Shown one piece after another: positions 10,364 through 21,821 of a stretch of 64,000 nt of DNA. Source of the stretch: Cephalotus follicularis (taxonomy: Eukaryota; Streptophyta; Magnoliopsida; Oxalidales; Cephalotaceae); contig BDDD01002295.1 of NCBI GenBank assembly GCA_001972305.1, positions 36,634 through 100,633 of the forward strand, given 5' to 3'. The translations under genes and the position numbers were made by a program. Below the pieces are notes generated by a model. It was not told the DNA's origin and ran no database searches. It saw only the letters and a list, made by a program, of their open reading frames with translations. Every line of letters begins with the position of its first letter. Positions within the stretch are counted from its first letter, which is position 1.

Positions 10364-12401
10364 TCATTGGACTCCAAAATCGCCGATATATCGGTTGCTA
10401 GCGGAGACTCGTAGGGAAGCGCCCCAGAACGGCTAGGCGCAGCTAGCAGTGGCGGCAAACATACTGAGTTCGGACTCCGTGTGACCCAGTCAACTCACCA
10501 TGGACCGGCCGCACCATCACTGATCACCAAATCTTTCGATCTTCACATTGCCACCCAAGACCCACCGTGACTCGGCCCTGAATGCCAAGCCACTGCACAC
10601 AACGAGTCGAGTCGATAGAGTCGACTCACAAAACAAAATTCGGCCAAAAATGCCTGAAAATCACCTAGTCTAGGATCAAGATAGGTAGAGCCAAGGATTG
10701 GCTCCAACTACTATGATCGTCGGCGGTGGAAGTGAAAACCGATGGTGGGAGTGACGTAAAACGCGTCGGGAAAACGCAGAGAGAAAGAAAGAGAAAACCA
10801 GGGAGAGAGAGAAGAGGCTTACCGTAGTTGATACCTCACATCTTTTCCCGGCCCACTGACACTACCCCAGAGTCTTCTACGGCTGAAAACGCACCCTCGG
10901 CACTGTCGTACGCAAAGCGTGCATCTCACCCTCTCAATTGCGCGCCCACGCGTGTTAGCCGTGTAATGTGTCAAAAATTGACGAAGTAAATATTTGTCTC
11001 TTTCTTTTATTTAAAATATTTCTCTTTTTGTTTAATGTTATGTGCCCTGCACATCGTATGTATCAACATACTCCTACTGTTACTTCTGTTTAATATATCA
11101 ATATGACACTACGATGGTAAATAAAAATAAACCACTAATGTCAAATTAATATATACTTGCTAAAAGCTAGATTTTCCACCAAGTTAGCATGTGTGTAGCA
11201 TGCATCACTTTTCCAATAATCAGGCGGGACCTGAAAGCCCGGTTGGATTTCAGTACAACGATAAATTTCTCAAAACATCCCAGAGTTCTGGTACGACCAT
11301 CCTAATAGTCCACGACTATTAGAATAACCCAGGTATGATTTCCAATCATCCCCTGGATCCGTGTAGAAGACGTCTATCATCTGTAACCGGTTAACCAGTG
11401 CTTTATCCAGTCATCGGCATATGTGTCATGTATCCTACGTCATTCTTAGCTCCGACCGCGACCTAGGGTTTGAAATAATGTCACACCTAGGTAAAGTCGT
11501 GATAACTATAAATCAACGTACGCATTGAGACTGTCAGTAGACTTCCCCGGAAACCCCCTTTCCAATCTACCAATACCTGGTCAGGGTTTTTAAGTGCCAA
11601 TGTACATAAACAATACAGAGCTGATCACCCTTCATACGGGTGTGACGATCCCTTATTGTGAACTCGCCCATACATCTCAATGAAGCTCCGAAAAGGCCCA
11701 AAGACAACCCTTTTCCAGCACGTGGCTAGTGCTGGGGAAGGCGAAAATCAAAGCGAAGAAGTTACAACACAATGCATGCCAGCCGTTCAGGTCTAACGAT
11801 ACAACGTAGTCCACGAATGGTCTACTAGTCACCATAGACTATATACTACTGAGACTATAGGAATCCTATTGACATAGGTATGACTTTCCAAATAGGTTTC
11901 CTATGGTGGGTCTATTCAGTCTCATGCTCTCTAGCATGAACCCCGCATCATTTTAGGATAAATCCAAATGGTAATGAGATGGTCCATCCCCCACACAAAA
12001 GAGAGCGAGCATAATACGACAAGTCTTTACGGTTCATCAATTCCTCTAAGAAATTGAACCTATGACTTGGAACGTTTTGTCAGAAGGGAGTAAGGATCTC
12101 ATTCTCATAACCTCCCAGGCACGAGATCCAACCCCTCGAACGACAGGCACTATATGTGTGTTCAATTGACATGGTGATCAACTGATCCATTGAGATGGGT
12201 TGGGATATACTTATAGCTGGTAGCCATTAAACTACAGAAATACGCACATTAAAACAAGAAAAGGAATTCATATTGTATAAATAGAGAGTGTAATATATAT
12301 ACATGTAGCCGCCTCATGGCTTGAAGAGACATCTCCAAATGAGGAGCATATCTCATGCATATATATATATTTATACAGGCACTTTGTGGCATGCAGGGAC
12401 A
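10364..12401 (-). mobile_element. Element J 5' LTR, 5' part (probable)
   Basis: The sequence right of H continues the J LTR. It holds a GC-rich section (about 10380-10960) followed by about 1.4 kb with no recognisable gene. A plausible LTR start on the minus strand is TGTCCCTGCATGCC at 12401, immediately followed on the plus strand by degraded integrase of element K. A TATA-like TATAAATATATA lies near 12365. The right boundary is inferred only from TG and the end of K similarity. Confidence 0.5.
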
Positions 12402-12707
12402 CCCCTACTCTAACACATAGAATGCTCTTCTCTCCTACCTCAAACTAACATACTGGAGTTCTACACTTCCGTCCATAAAAGGGCCTCGAACAGTGCTATA
12501 CCGATGCTAGCATGGTAACTGTTGTTATAAGAGAATTCCACTAAAGGCAGATGCTCATCCCAACTGCCATCCAAATCCATTACACATGCTCGGAGCATAT
12601 CCTCAAGAGTCTGAATCGCTCGCTCAGACTGACCATCCGTCTGGGGGTGAAAAGCCGTACTGAAACTCAACTGAGTACCAAAAGCTGTCTACAGTTTCTT
12701 CAAAAAC
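12402..12707 (-). pseudogene. Element K: integrase fragment, C-terminal side
   Basis: On the minus strand, 12670-12461 reads [20 protein letters not shown] and on to EALLW, the integrase region around the catalytic Glu. A TAG near 12688 precedes it. After a frame slip the degraded frame continues (GRKCRTPVC, stop, FEVGEKSIL) to about 12415. The N-terminal half lies at 21285-21821, separated by element B. Close to the break about six conserved residues (FTSRFW) are missing. Confidence 0.85.
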
Positions 12708-13907
12708 TGTAATACCCTGTTCGTTCGTATATATATTTTACGAATTTTATTTGTGCTTTTGGGCTTTTAATTTTGTTTAATTTTAAAAGTTCGGTTACCC
12801 CATGATCGGGTTTATGTGAATTGTGCGGACTGATACCGGTCCGAAATTTGGGTATGTTATGCTATGTTGGGTTTTATTTATTTTATTATTATTTCTTTAA
12901 TTTCCTTTTTCCTATTTTAGCATTTTCTTATTCTTTTCTCCTACTTCCTCCCACCTTCTTCCTTATTTCCAGCAATTCCTACCATCTAATTCACTTGCAA
13001 TCCTTCCTTTTTCCATTTCAAAATCCAGAAAAGTTCCTTTCTTCCTCCTTTTGTCTCCTCCATTCTCCATTATTAGAGTATCTTGCCATTTTATATGTTG
13101 CCCACATCATTCTTGCACGCTACTGCAGATTCTATCTTATTAGTGTGCAATAATCTGCTGTGTGATTCATTCTTCAAATTCCAGGAGGTAATCTCAACCC
13201 TTAATTGATTCTTTTGGGTTAAATTCTCTTAGTTTGCCATGTATGTCTAAGTATGCTATGGTTTTGAATTCTTCTTTCTTTGTTTTGTTCACAGCCGAAT
13301 TTTGTTAGTGTTGTGGTGGTATTCCTACTGTTTTTGTGTTCTGGGAATCACTAAAGGTCAGTAAAATCATTCCCTTTAATTATATTTTTGTTTCAATGGC
13401 TTACTTTGAGTTTTTGTGCTCTTGGTATCTTGGGGTCTTTGATTCTTGTCTAAACATGTTTCCATTGTGTTAGTGATGTTATCTGCACATTTTATGTACC
13501 TATATATGTCACAAACTGAGTTTATAACATCTGCTATCAATTAGAAACAAAATCTGGACACGTTCATGCAATGTCTTCTTGCTTCCTTTTGCAAGTTAAA
13601 TCTCTACCAAGTTGTTTCCTTGTCAAATTTGTGTTTGTAAGTCACCTACAAGTCATATATAATCATATGTTTATGTCCATATGTCTCTAGTGTAATGTAG
13701 AAACCATTTGAACCATTTTCTATAGCAAATCATCGGATTTCCAACTGTTCTGTCGCCCAGAACAGTCGGCTGTCTGTGTGGACAGTCGACTGGAATGGTT
13801 GTGTAGTCGACTAGAGGGAAGAACACAGTCGACTACCTGCATTTTGGGTTGAGTAGTCGACTGTTCATATGATCCTGTGATGACTCCCGCCGTCCAGGGG
13901 TGTTACA
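12708..13907 (+). mobile_element. Element B 5' LTR with 1.4-kb internal deletion
   Basis: It starts TGTAATACCCTG and ends GGGGTGTTACA. It follows the 3' LTR closely up to ATATGATCC, then jumps to CTGTGATGACTCCC. In the 3' LTR these points are at about 19837 and 21251, both in an ATATGAYCC context, so a short direct repeat probably mediated the loss. The deletion removed three motifs of the GTCGAC array and the whole four-stem block. Confidence 0.93.
13763..13863 (+). repeat. Phased AGTCGACT array in B 5' LTR
   Basis: Motif starts at 13763, 13783, 13805, 13827 and 13855 (steps 20, 22, 22, 28). It is the left part of the eight-motif array kept in the 3' LTR. Confidence 0.87.
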
Positions 13908-13913
13908 GAATTT

Positions 13914-13924
13914 TGGTATCAGAG
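13914..13924 (+). promoter_or_regulatory. Primer-binding site of B
   Basis: TGGTATCAGAG, complementary to initiator tRNA-Met, begins six bases after the LTR end. About 15 bases further on lies the conserved leader motif with ACCTAACTAGGT. Confidence 0.9.
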
Positions 13925-14092
13925 AAATAGGTTTTGTTTCCTTAGAAGACCTAACTAGGTTTGACCTGTGAGATTGGGTAGACACCGGGTTTGGCTGTTT
14001 CGGTTATGATTTTCTAATATGTTTTCTGTTTTCTGCTTTCTGTTTTCTGTTTTGTTCCCTGTGATGTTTTATGTTTGATCGCCTTTTCGTAG

Positions 14093-15895
14093 ATGGCACG
14101 TACAAGGAACGCTGCTCGGAGGACTGCACCCGTTGAGGCTCAGGAAGCTAGAAATGAGCCTACTATGGAGGAGCTTGTACGACAGGCAGTTTCCTAGGAG
14201 ATACGACGCGTGTTGAATGAACAGAATCAGAATCAGGACCGTAGGGAGCCGGTTGCTGCTAATGATGCTCCAGCTGATGTCCAGTTGGGAAGAGATGCTG
14301 GGGATAGGATTGTTACGCCCACTTATGTTTTGCTTGAGCGGTTCCAGAAGCAGAAACCACTGTCTTTCAGCTCAGCCGTGACTCCGGTGGAAGCTGAGCA
14401 CTGGATTGCTAATATGGACAAGATCTTTGATGTGCTCGGTTGTAGTGATGAACAGAAGATTAAGTTAGCTGTGTACAAGCATGAGGGTGATGCTCAGAAA
14501 TGGTGGAAAGCTGTGGTTTTGGCTAAGGGTGGCAACTCTGCAGAGACCTTGACCTGGTCTGAGTTTTGCGAGGTCTTTTATCAGCAGTATTTTCCCACAG
14601 CTGATAAGGAGGCTTTCGCCAGAGAGTTTATCAATACCAGACAGAAGGATGGAGAGTCGGTGACAGAGTTCTTGACCCGATTCACTAGACTTGCTGGTTT
14701 TGCTGGGTCCGCTGCAGGAACAGCATTGGAGCAGGCATAAAAGTTCAAGTGGAAGTTGCACTATCAGTTTCGGGGTAAATTGATCAACACCAGGTTTGCT
14801 GATGTATCTGAAGTGGCTAATGCGACTAAGAACATTGAGCTGGAAAGGTTAGATTTCTAGGCTGCTCGACAGGAGTTTGATAGAAAGAGAAACAGAGGTG
14901 ATTCTCAGGGGCAAGGTTCTGGACAGAATAAGAATAGGAATAGCAAGCGTGGGAAGAGAAATGATTACCGGGGGCAGCAATATTCCGGTAATGACCAAAG
15001 GCAGACACAGGGATCTGCGGATGTCCAGGTTTCCAAATGTGAAGTGTGTGGTAGACAGCATCCGGTGGGAGTATGCTATAAGGCTATTGGGGCCAGTTTT
15101 GTGTGTGGACAGAAAGGGTATTTCGTGAAGGATTGTCCTGACCCTCGTGCGAAGGAAAGGAAGGGGTACAATGCCGATCGTGGAAAGCGCAACGTGGGAG
15201 GTCGTGTCTTTGCTATCACGACTCAGCAGGCAGCTAACGCACCAGGTACAGTTTCGGGCCTTATTTATGTTGGTAACCGTAGGGCTTATGTTTTGTATGA
15301 TACTGGATCGACCCACTCGGTTGTAGCGAGGTCTTTTGTTCGGCATCTTGGGATGTTTTCTCAGTTGCTTGATCCAGCTTTGGTTCTTTCGACCCCTACG
15401 GGTTCTTCTGTTGTGATATATGAGTGCTTTTATGCTTGTCCTCTTGTTTTCGATGATCGGGTTTGTGATGCGGACCTTTTGCCTATCGACATGTATGACT
15501 TCGATATGATTTTGGGAATGAACTGGTTGGATCGTCATCGGGCCATGATCGATTGCTATGCTCGAAGAGTTCTATTTGGGGATGTGAATAGTCCTGAGTT
15601 TGTTTTTCAGGGTTCACAGCCTAGGAAAGAAGTGAAGGTTATATCCGCTTTGAAAGCTCAGAAATTGGTGGCTAAGGGCGCTGAAGGTTTCTTAGCTGTT
15701 GTGAAGGATGTCTCAAATGTTGAGCCTCACCTTGAAGACTATCCTGTGGTGCGAGAATTTTCTGATGTGTTCCAGAGGAATTACCGGGTTTGCCACCGCA
15801 AAGGAAAGTGGAGTTTACCATCGAACTCATTCCCGGAGCGGCACCTATATCTAAGGCACCTTACAGACTGGCACCGTTGGAACTGCAAGAGTTGA
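14093..15895 (+). pseudogene. Element B gag-protease
   Basis: ATG at 14093 directly follows TTTTCGTAG, and the frame begins MARTRNAARRTAP like E. The retrotransposon gag domain spans about 14330-14740 (LERFQKQKPL, AEHWIANMDKIF, AQKWWKAV). A zinc-knuckle region near 15040-15130 has lost the His (CGQKGYF where E has CGQMGHF). The aspartic protease centre YDTGST is at about 15297-15314. In-frame stops: TAG 14195-14197, TAA 14738-14740, TAG 14858-14860. Compared with E, two of these were CAG and one GAA. A one-base loss near 15772 shifts the frame before RT; the old frame runs on to 15895. Confidence 0.92.
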
Positions 15896-18615
15896 AGGAA
15901 CAGGTGCAAGACCTGTTGGATCGGGGTTTCATTCGGCCTAGTGTTTCGCCGTGGGGTGCTCCGGTTCTTTTTGTGAAGAAGAATGATGGGTCTATGAGGT
16001 TATGTATAGACTACAGAGAGTTGAACCGAATCACTGTTCGGAATAAATACCCGCTACCTAGGATTGATGACTTGTTTGATCAACTCCAGGGTGCTCGGTA
16101 ATTTTCGAAGATCGATTTGAGATCGGGATATCATCAACTTCGGATAAAGGATGAAGATGTGCCTAAAACCGCTTTCCATACTCGGTATGGGCATTATGAG
16201 TTTTTGGTGATGCCTTTCGGACTCACTAATGCACCAGCAGTTTTCATGGACCTGATGAATAGGGTTTTTCATGAGTACATGGATCAGTTTGTTATTGTGT
16301 TCATAGATGACATTCTTGTGTATTCCAAGTCGAAGGAAGAGCATGAAGAACAGCTTCGCATTGTGTTGGGGATTCTGAGGAAGAATCAGTTGTACGCGAA
16401 GTTCTCGAAGTGTGAGTTCTGGTTGGAACAGGTGGCGTTTTTGGGTCATGTGGTTACAGCGAAAGGTATCTGTGTGGATCCTGCTAAAGTTGAGGCTATT
16501 ACTAAATGGCTGAGACCTACCACAGTGACGGAGCTTAGGAGTTTCTTGGGTTTGGCTGGATATTATAGGCGGTTTGTGGAAGGCTTTTCCTCTATGGCCT
16601 TACCACTAACTCAGCTTCTGAGGAAGGGAGCTAAGTTTGAATGGAATAAGGAGCGAGAAGCAAGCTTTGAGAAATTGAAGAATGGTCTTGTGTCAGCACC
16701 AATTCTTCGTTTACCATCCGGGTCGGGTGGATACCAGATATACAACGATGCTTCTAAGAAGGGTTTGGGGTGTGTTCTGATGCAACACGGTCATGTGATA
16801 GCTTATGCTTCGAGACAGTTGAAGCCTTATGAAGTGAACTATCCTACACATGATCTCGAGTTGGCGGCGGTAGTGTTTGCGTTGAATATTTGGAGACACT
16901 ACTTGTATGGAGAAACTTGTGACGTCTTTACCGATCATAAGAGTATCAAGTACATCTTTACGCATAAGGAGTTGAACATGCGTCAGAGAAGGTGGTTAGA
17001 ACTTCTGAAGGACTATGATCTGAACATTCAGTACCATCCTGGTAAAGTAAATGTGGTAGCTGATGCTCTAAGTCTGAAGAGTTCTGGGAGTGTAGCGGCC
17101 TTGCTTACTCAGCCGCAGTTGATAGCTGATATGGAACGGATGGATTTGCATCTGTATGTTCGGGATTCTGAAGGTCGTTTTGCTTCGATGAATGTTGAGC
17201 CTACTCTTGTATCTCGGATTAAGACAGCTCAGAGTGACGATGGTGAGCTTTGGGCCTTAGTCCAGAATATTGAAAAGGGTAAGCAATCAGAGTTCCGTAT
17301 GGATGAGCATGGTGTGATATGGCTGGGAAATCGGTTGTGTGTTCCGTCAGATTCTTCTATCAGAGATGCTGTTTTGTCAGAGGCACACAGTTCTCCATTT
17401 TCTATACATCTGGGTTCTACGAAAATTTATAGGGACTTGAAGAAGAATTTCTGGTGGAACGGAATGAAAAAGGATGTGGCGGAGTACGTTGGGAAGTGTT
17501 TGATCTGTCAGCAGGTAAAGATTGAACACCAGCGTGCTAGTGCTTTGTTACAACCCTTGGAAGTTTCGGTTTGGAAATGGGAAAGTATATCGATGGACTT
17601 TGTTACGGGTTTGCCGAGAACTTTCAGAAAGCATGATGCTATCTGGGTAGTAGTGGATCGATTGACGAAATCGGCTCACTTCTTGGCTATCCGAGAAGAC
17701 TTTTCGGTTGACCGTTTGGCTGAGGTGTTTCAGTAGGAGATAGTGAGACTGCATGGGACTCTGGTATCCATTGTTTCGGATAGGGATCCCCATTTCACTT
17801 CACGGTTTTGGAAAGGGTTTCAGAAAGCTTGGGGTACTAGGCTCAGTTACAGTACAGCTTTTCATCCACAGACTGATGGGCAGACCTTAGAGGATATGTT
17901 GAGGTGTTGTGCTTTGGAGTGGACTGGGAGTTGGGATGAGTATTTGAGCTTGGTGGAGTTTGCCTACAATAACAGTTGGCATGCTAGTATCGGTATGGCT
18001 CCGTTTGAAGCTCTGTATAGGAGGAAATGTCGTGCTCTGACATGTTGGGAAGAGGTTGGAGAGCGAGTTATCGAGGGACCCGAGCTAGTGCAGATCACTA
18101 CGGAGAAAGTGGCAATAGCAAGGGAGAGATTGAAAGCGGCTCAATCTGGACAGAAGAATTATGCGGACAGACATCGGAGGGACTTGGAGTTCAAGGTTGG
18201 TGAACATGTGTTCTTGAAAGTTTCGCCTTGGAAAGGAGTCCGACGTTTTGGGCTGAAAGGAAAGTTGAGTCCGCGGTTTATCGGGCCTTTTGAAGTTCTA
18301 GAGAAGATAGGCGCGATCGCTTATCGGTTAGCTTTGCCTCCGCAGTTAGCACATGTCCATAATGTGTTCCACGTATCTTTGCTAAGGAGTTATTAGTATC
18401 ATCCTCTGCATGTGGTTCACTATCCGTTGGACAGTATTCGTGAGGATCTATATTGTGACGAGGAGGCCGAGGCTATTCTGGATCGATAGGAACTGGTGAC
18501 ACGTAGCAAGACCGTTTCTTTTGTTAAAGTGCTGTGGAGGAATCATCCCGAACGTGAAGCTACTTGGGAGCTTGAGGAGCATATACGGTAGCGATATCTG
18601 CACTTGTTTGTTTGA
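15773..18615 (+). pseudogene. Element B pol: RT, RNase H, integrase, chromodomain-like tail
   Basis: RT has LCIDYRELN (near 16005) and the catalytic FIDD (16300-16311). RNase H follows ([30 protein letters not shown]), then the integrase zinc region (CLICQQVK) and core ([27 protein letters not shown]). An 18-bp in-frame deletion at about 17885, bounded by CAGAC repeats in E, removes the stretch holding the catalytic Glu. The tail reads EREATWELEEH with TGA at 18613-18615. Stops: TAA 16099-16101, TAG 17734-17736, TAG 18394-18396, and two more TAG in the tail. RNase H has N in place of the usual T before the first Asp. Confidence 0.93.
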
Positions 18616-18656
18616 GGTATGTTTGTGTTTGTGATTTCGGGGCGAAATCTTCTTTT

Positions 18657-18669
18657 TAGGGGGGGTAGA
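18657..18669 (+). promoter_or_regulatory. Polypurine tract of B
   Basis: AGGGGGGGTAGA just before TGTAATACCCTG, preceded by the 3' UTR signature TTTCGGGGCGAAATC also seen in E and I. Confidence 0.85.
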
Positions 18670-19725
18670 TGTAATACCCTGCTCATTCGTATATATATTT
18701 TAGGAATTTTATTTGTGTTTTCGGGCTTTTAATTTTGTTTAATTTTAAAAGTTCGGTTGCCCCATGATCGGGTTTATGTGAATTGTGCGGACTGATACCG
18801 GTCCGAAATTTGGGTATGTTATGCTATGTTGGGTTTTATTTATTTTATTATTATTTCTTTAATTTCCTTTTTCCTATTTTACCATTTTCTTCTTCTTTTC
18901 TCCTACTTCCTCCCACCTTCTTCCTTCTTTCCAGCGATTCCCACCATCTAATTCACATGCAATCCTTCCTTTTTCCATTTCAAAATCCAGAAAAGTTCCT
19001 TTCTTCCACCTTTTGTCTCCTCCATTCTCCATTATTAGAGTATCTTGCCATTTTATATGTTGCCCACATCATTCTTGCAAGCTACTGCAGATTCTATCTT
19101 GTTAGCGTGCAATAATCTGCTGTATGATTCATTCTTCAAATTCCAGGAGGTAATCTCAACCCTTAATTGATTCTTTTGGGTTAAATTCTCTTAGTTTGCT
19201 ATGTATGTCTAAGTATGCTATTGTTTTGTATTCTTCTTTCTTTGTTTTGTTCACAGCCGAATTTTTTTAGTGTTGTGGTGGTATTCCTACTGTTTTTGTG
19301 TTCTGGGAATCACTAAAGGTCAGTAAAATCGTTCCCTTTAATTATATTTTTGTTTCAATGGCTTACTTTGAGTTTTTGTGCTCTTGGTATCTTGGGGTCT
19401 TTGATTCTTGTCTAAACATGTTGCCATTGTGTTAGTGATGTTATCTGCACGTTTTATGTACCTATATATGTCACAAACTGAGTTTATAACATCTTCTATC
19501 AATTAGAAACAAAATCTGGACATGTTCATGCAATGTCTTCTTGCTTCCTTTTGCAAGTTAAATCTCTACCAAGTTGTTTCCTTGTCAAATTTGTGTTTGT
19601 AAGTCAACTACAAGTCATATATAATCATATGTTTATGTCCATATGTCTCTAGTTTAATGTAGAAACCATTTGAACCATTTTCTGTAGCAAATCGTTGGAT
19701 TTCCAACTGTTCTGTCGCCCAGAAC

Positions 19726-19888
19726 AGTCGGCTGTCTGTGTGGACAGTCGACTGGAATAGTTGTGTAGTCGATTGGAGGGAAGAACACAGTCGACTACCT
19801 GCATTTTGGGTTGAGTAGTCGACTGTTCATATGATCCAGTCGACTGCCAAGCCTCCCCAGTCGACTGGACCCCTGTTTTAGTCGACTG
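19726..19888 (+). repeat. Phased AGTCGACT array in B 3' LTR, eight motifs
   Basis: Motif starts: 19726, 19746, 19767, 19789, 19817, 19838, 19859, 19880. The steps are 20, 21, 22, 28, 21, 21, 21, the same plan as in the E LTRs, including the long step between motifs four and five. Confidence 0.92.
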
Positions 19889-20419
19889 TTTTGCCCTGGA
19901 ATGTGCTGTTTTCAACTGTTTTAATTCGTTTGATCCCCGAATCGATCCAAATCTTTTCCAAACATTGTTATGAGTCTGTTTAATGCTTCTGATGTGTTTT
20001 AGACTCTTATACATATGATTTTAAATGCCTTTTAGATTGTGTACTTCAAAGGAGAATTTGTTTTTGATCGCCTATTCGTAAGTATTTTGCAAGCGCATAA
20101 GGTACGGATTTTCTGTTCCTTGGCTATCTGACATTCAAACTGAAACTGTTTTGATAAACATCTTCATTTATGAAATCAACGATGTTCATGATTTTAATAC
20201 GTTTTGAATTTAAAGTTGGTTTAACATTTTAATTGATTCCGACTTTATCTATACGATATGTTATGGTACGATATGTTAGGATACGATATATTATGATATG
20301 ATATGTTATAATACTGTTGTGAGCAGTTTTTGAATATGTTGTGTGAAAACATATTTATGTGATTTAAGTTGATTTTGATAAATCAATTATTTTAATTTAA
20401 ATACTGAGTATTGTACCCA

Positions 20420-20959
20420 CCTATGGGGCATATCCATAGGCATGTCGTGGGCCTGGCACGGGGACGTGACACTTCCGTAGCAGTGTGATTTGACTACGGC
20501 GTCTCTGAGTGTATGAACGAATCTCATGCGGTGGATTTGTGGATCCGCTATGTGATAGAGGCGTATGAATCGATTCTAGTTTATGTGATCTGAGGTGAAT
20601 TCAGATATGTGGTCCGAGATGTGATCGGACATGTGTATGTGAGAATTGACTTGTGTAGTGCCGTACACTTCAATTCTAGTGGGCATGTGGAATTAGCGCC
20701 TCCCTTGCCAAATTTATGATATGTGATATGAATATGGCTCAGTATGTTTTACGAACTACGATTTATAGCGTTTTGAATTGTTCCGTAATTGTTTCGAAAA
20801 ATATGCAACTGTCATTTGAATATGATTAAACTGTTGTAACTGTTTAAGATTTCTGTTACGAAGTTTATTGAAATACTACTGTTTTTAAATTACCGTTTAC
20901 TGTTTTATTTCCCTTATCCTTACTGAGGTTTGCTCAGCCGCGTTTTTGTTTCCATGCGG
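20420..20959 (+). promoter_or_regulatory. Four-stem block in B 3' LTR
   Basis: HP1 20420-20440 (CCTATGG/CCATAGG); HP2 20475-20499 (CCGTAG/CTACGG); HP3 20643-20676 (GAATTGA/TCAATTC around GTGTA/TACAC); HP4 20938-20959 (CCGC/GCGG). It is flanked by the shared TGGCACGGGGACGTGACAC and TACTGAGGTTTGCTCAGC. Confidence 0.75.
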
Positions 20960-21284
20960 CAGGTTTTCTGGAGCAGCGGGGGAAAGTGTGATTGAGTGAT
21001 GACCACCCTATGTGTCGGATCCTTAGGAGAGTGATCCTTGTGTTATGATTAGTGGTCAGAAACATGGATTATTATGTTTTATGTTTTTAAATTGGAACTT
21101 TATTATATTTTGAGTTTTTTTTCCCGCAACCACTTAATTGTTAAATGGTTAAGTTTTATTGTTTCGATAAGACTGCCACGTTTTCTGGCTGTTATTGGCT
21201 AATAAAACAAGCTTATGATTTGTTAAATTATGTTATATGTATGATATGACCCTGTGACGACTCCCGCCGTCCGGGGGTGTTACA

Positions 21285-21821
21285 AAAGCCGTGGGTCCTT
21301 GTTAGAAAAAACGCTAACTGGTACTCCATAAAGCCTAACAATCTTCCCAACATACAAAGATGCCAACCGTTCCAGAGAATAAGTTGTTTTGATCGCTAGA
21401 AAATGTGCAGAGTTCGTGAAGCTATCAACAATAACCCATATGGCATCAAGGTTAGCTCTCATCATTGGCAACCCTGTCACAAAATCCATCGTGATATGCT
21501 CTCATTTCCACTGAGCTACTGGGAGTGGCTAAAGCAATCCCACTGGCCTCTGGCGTTCTACCCTAACTTGCTGACATGTTAGGCAGGCAGAAACATACTC
21601 CGCTATCTCCCTCTTCATGTTATTCCACCAATAACTGAGTTTCAGGTCTCAGTAAATTTTGGTACTCCCTAGATGAACTGAGAAACTAGAGCGATGAGCC
21701 TATGAAAACAGCTCATCCTTCAGTTCCTTGTTGTCAAGAACACAAACCCTACCCAGAAACCTGATCAAACCCTCACCATGAATCAAGAACTCAGGCTTCA
21801 ACCCTCATTGATCATTTAACG
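21285..21821 (-). pseudogene. Element K: integrase N-terminal side and upstream linker
   Basis: The minus strand reads from right to left: linker (GRVCVLDNKELKDELF), integrase zinc region ([33 protein letters not shown]), and core start ([29 protein letters not shown]), then breaks at the B insertion. Several TAG stops interrupt it, mostly at places where relatives have Gln or Trp codons. The upstream pol is cut off at 21821 by fragment L. Confidence 0.87.

Larger units (their letters stand above)
12708..21284 (+). mobile_element. Element B: complete but defective Ty3/gypsy element
   Basis: An 8,577-bp element with two LTRs, primer site, gag, protease, RT, RNase H, integrase and polypurine tract in the standard order. 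It sits in the integrase of K. Flanks are AAAAC (12703-12707) and AAAGC (21285-21289), a 5-bp target duplication with one change. The two LTRs differ in length (1,200 and 2,615 bp) because of a large deletion in the left one. Protein and LTR architecture make it a close relative of E, but the first part of the LTR differs. Confidence 0.93.
18670..21284 (+). mobile_element. Element B 3' LTR, full length
   Basis: A 2,615-bp LTR, TGTAATACCCTG to GGGGTGTTACA. The first ~1.17 kb matches the 5' LTR. It keeps the complete eight-motif array (19726-19888) and the four-stem block (20420-20959). A donor-like AGGAGGTAAT lies near 19145. A TACGATATG micro-repeat lies near 20250-20300. Confidence 0.93.

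Noticed and set aside
12821..13153. 110-codon hydrophobic ORF repeated at 18783-19115
   Set aside because: Both copies lie in the same place of the two B LTRs; the Phe/Leu-rich product follows from the T/C-rich LTR sequence.
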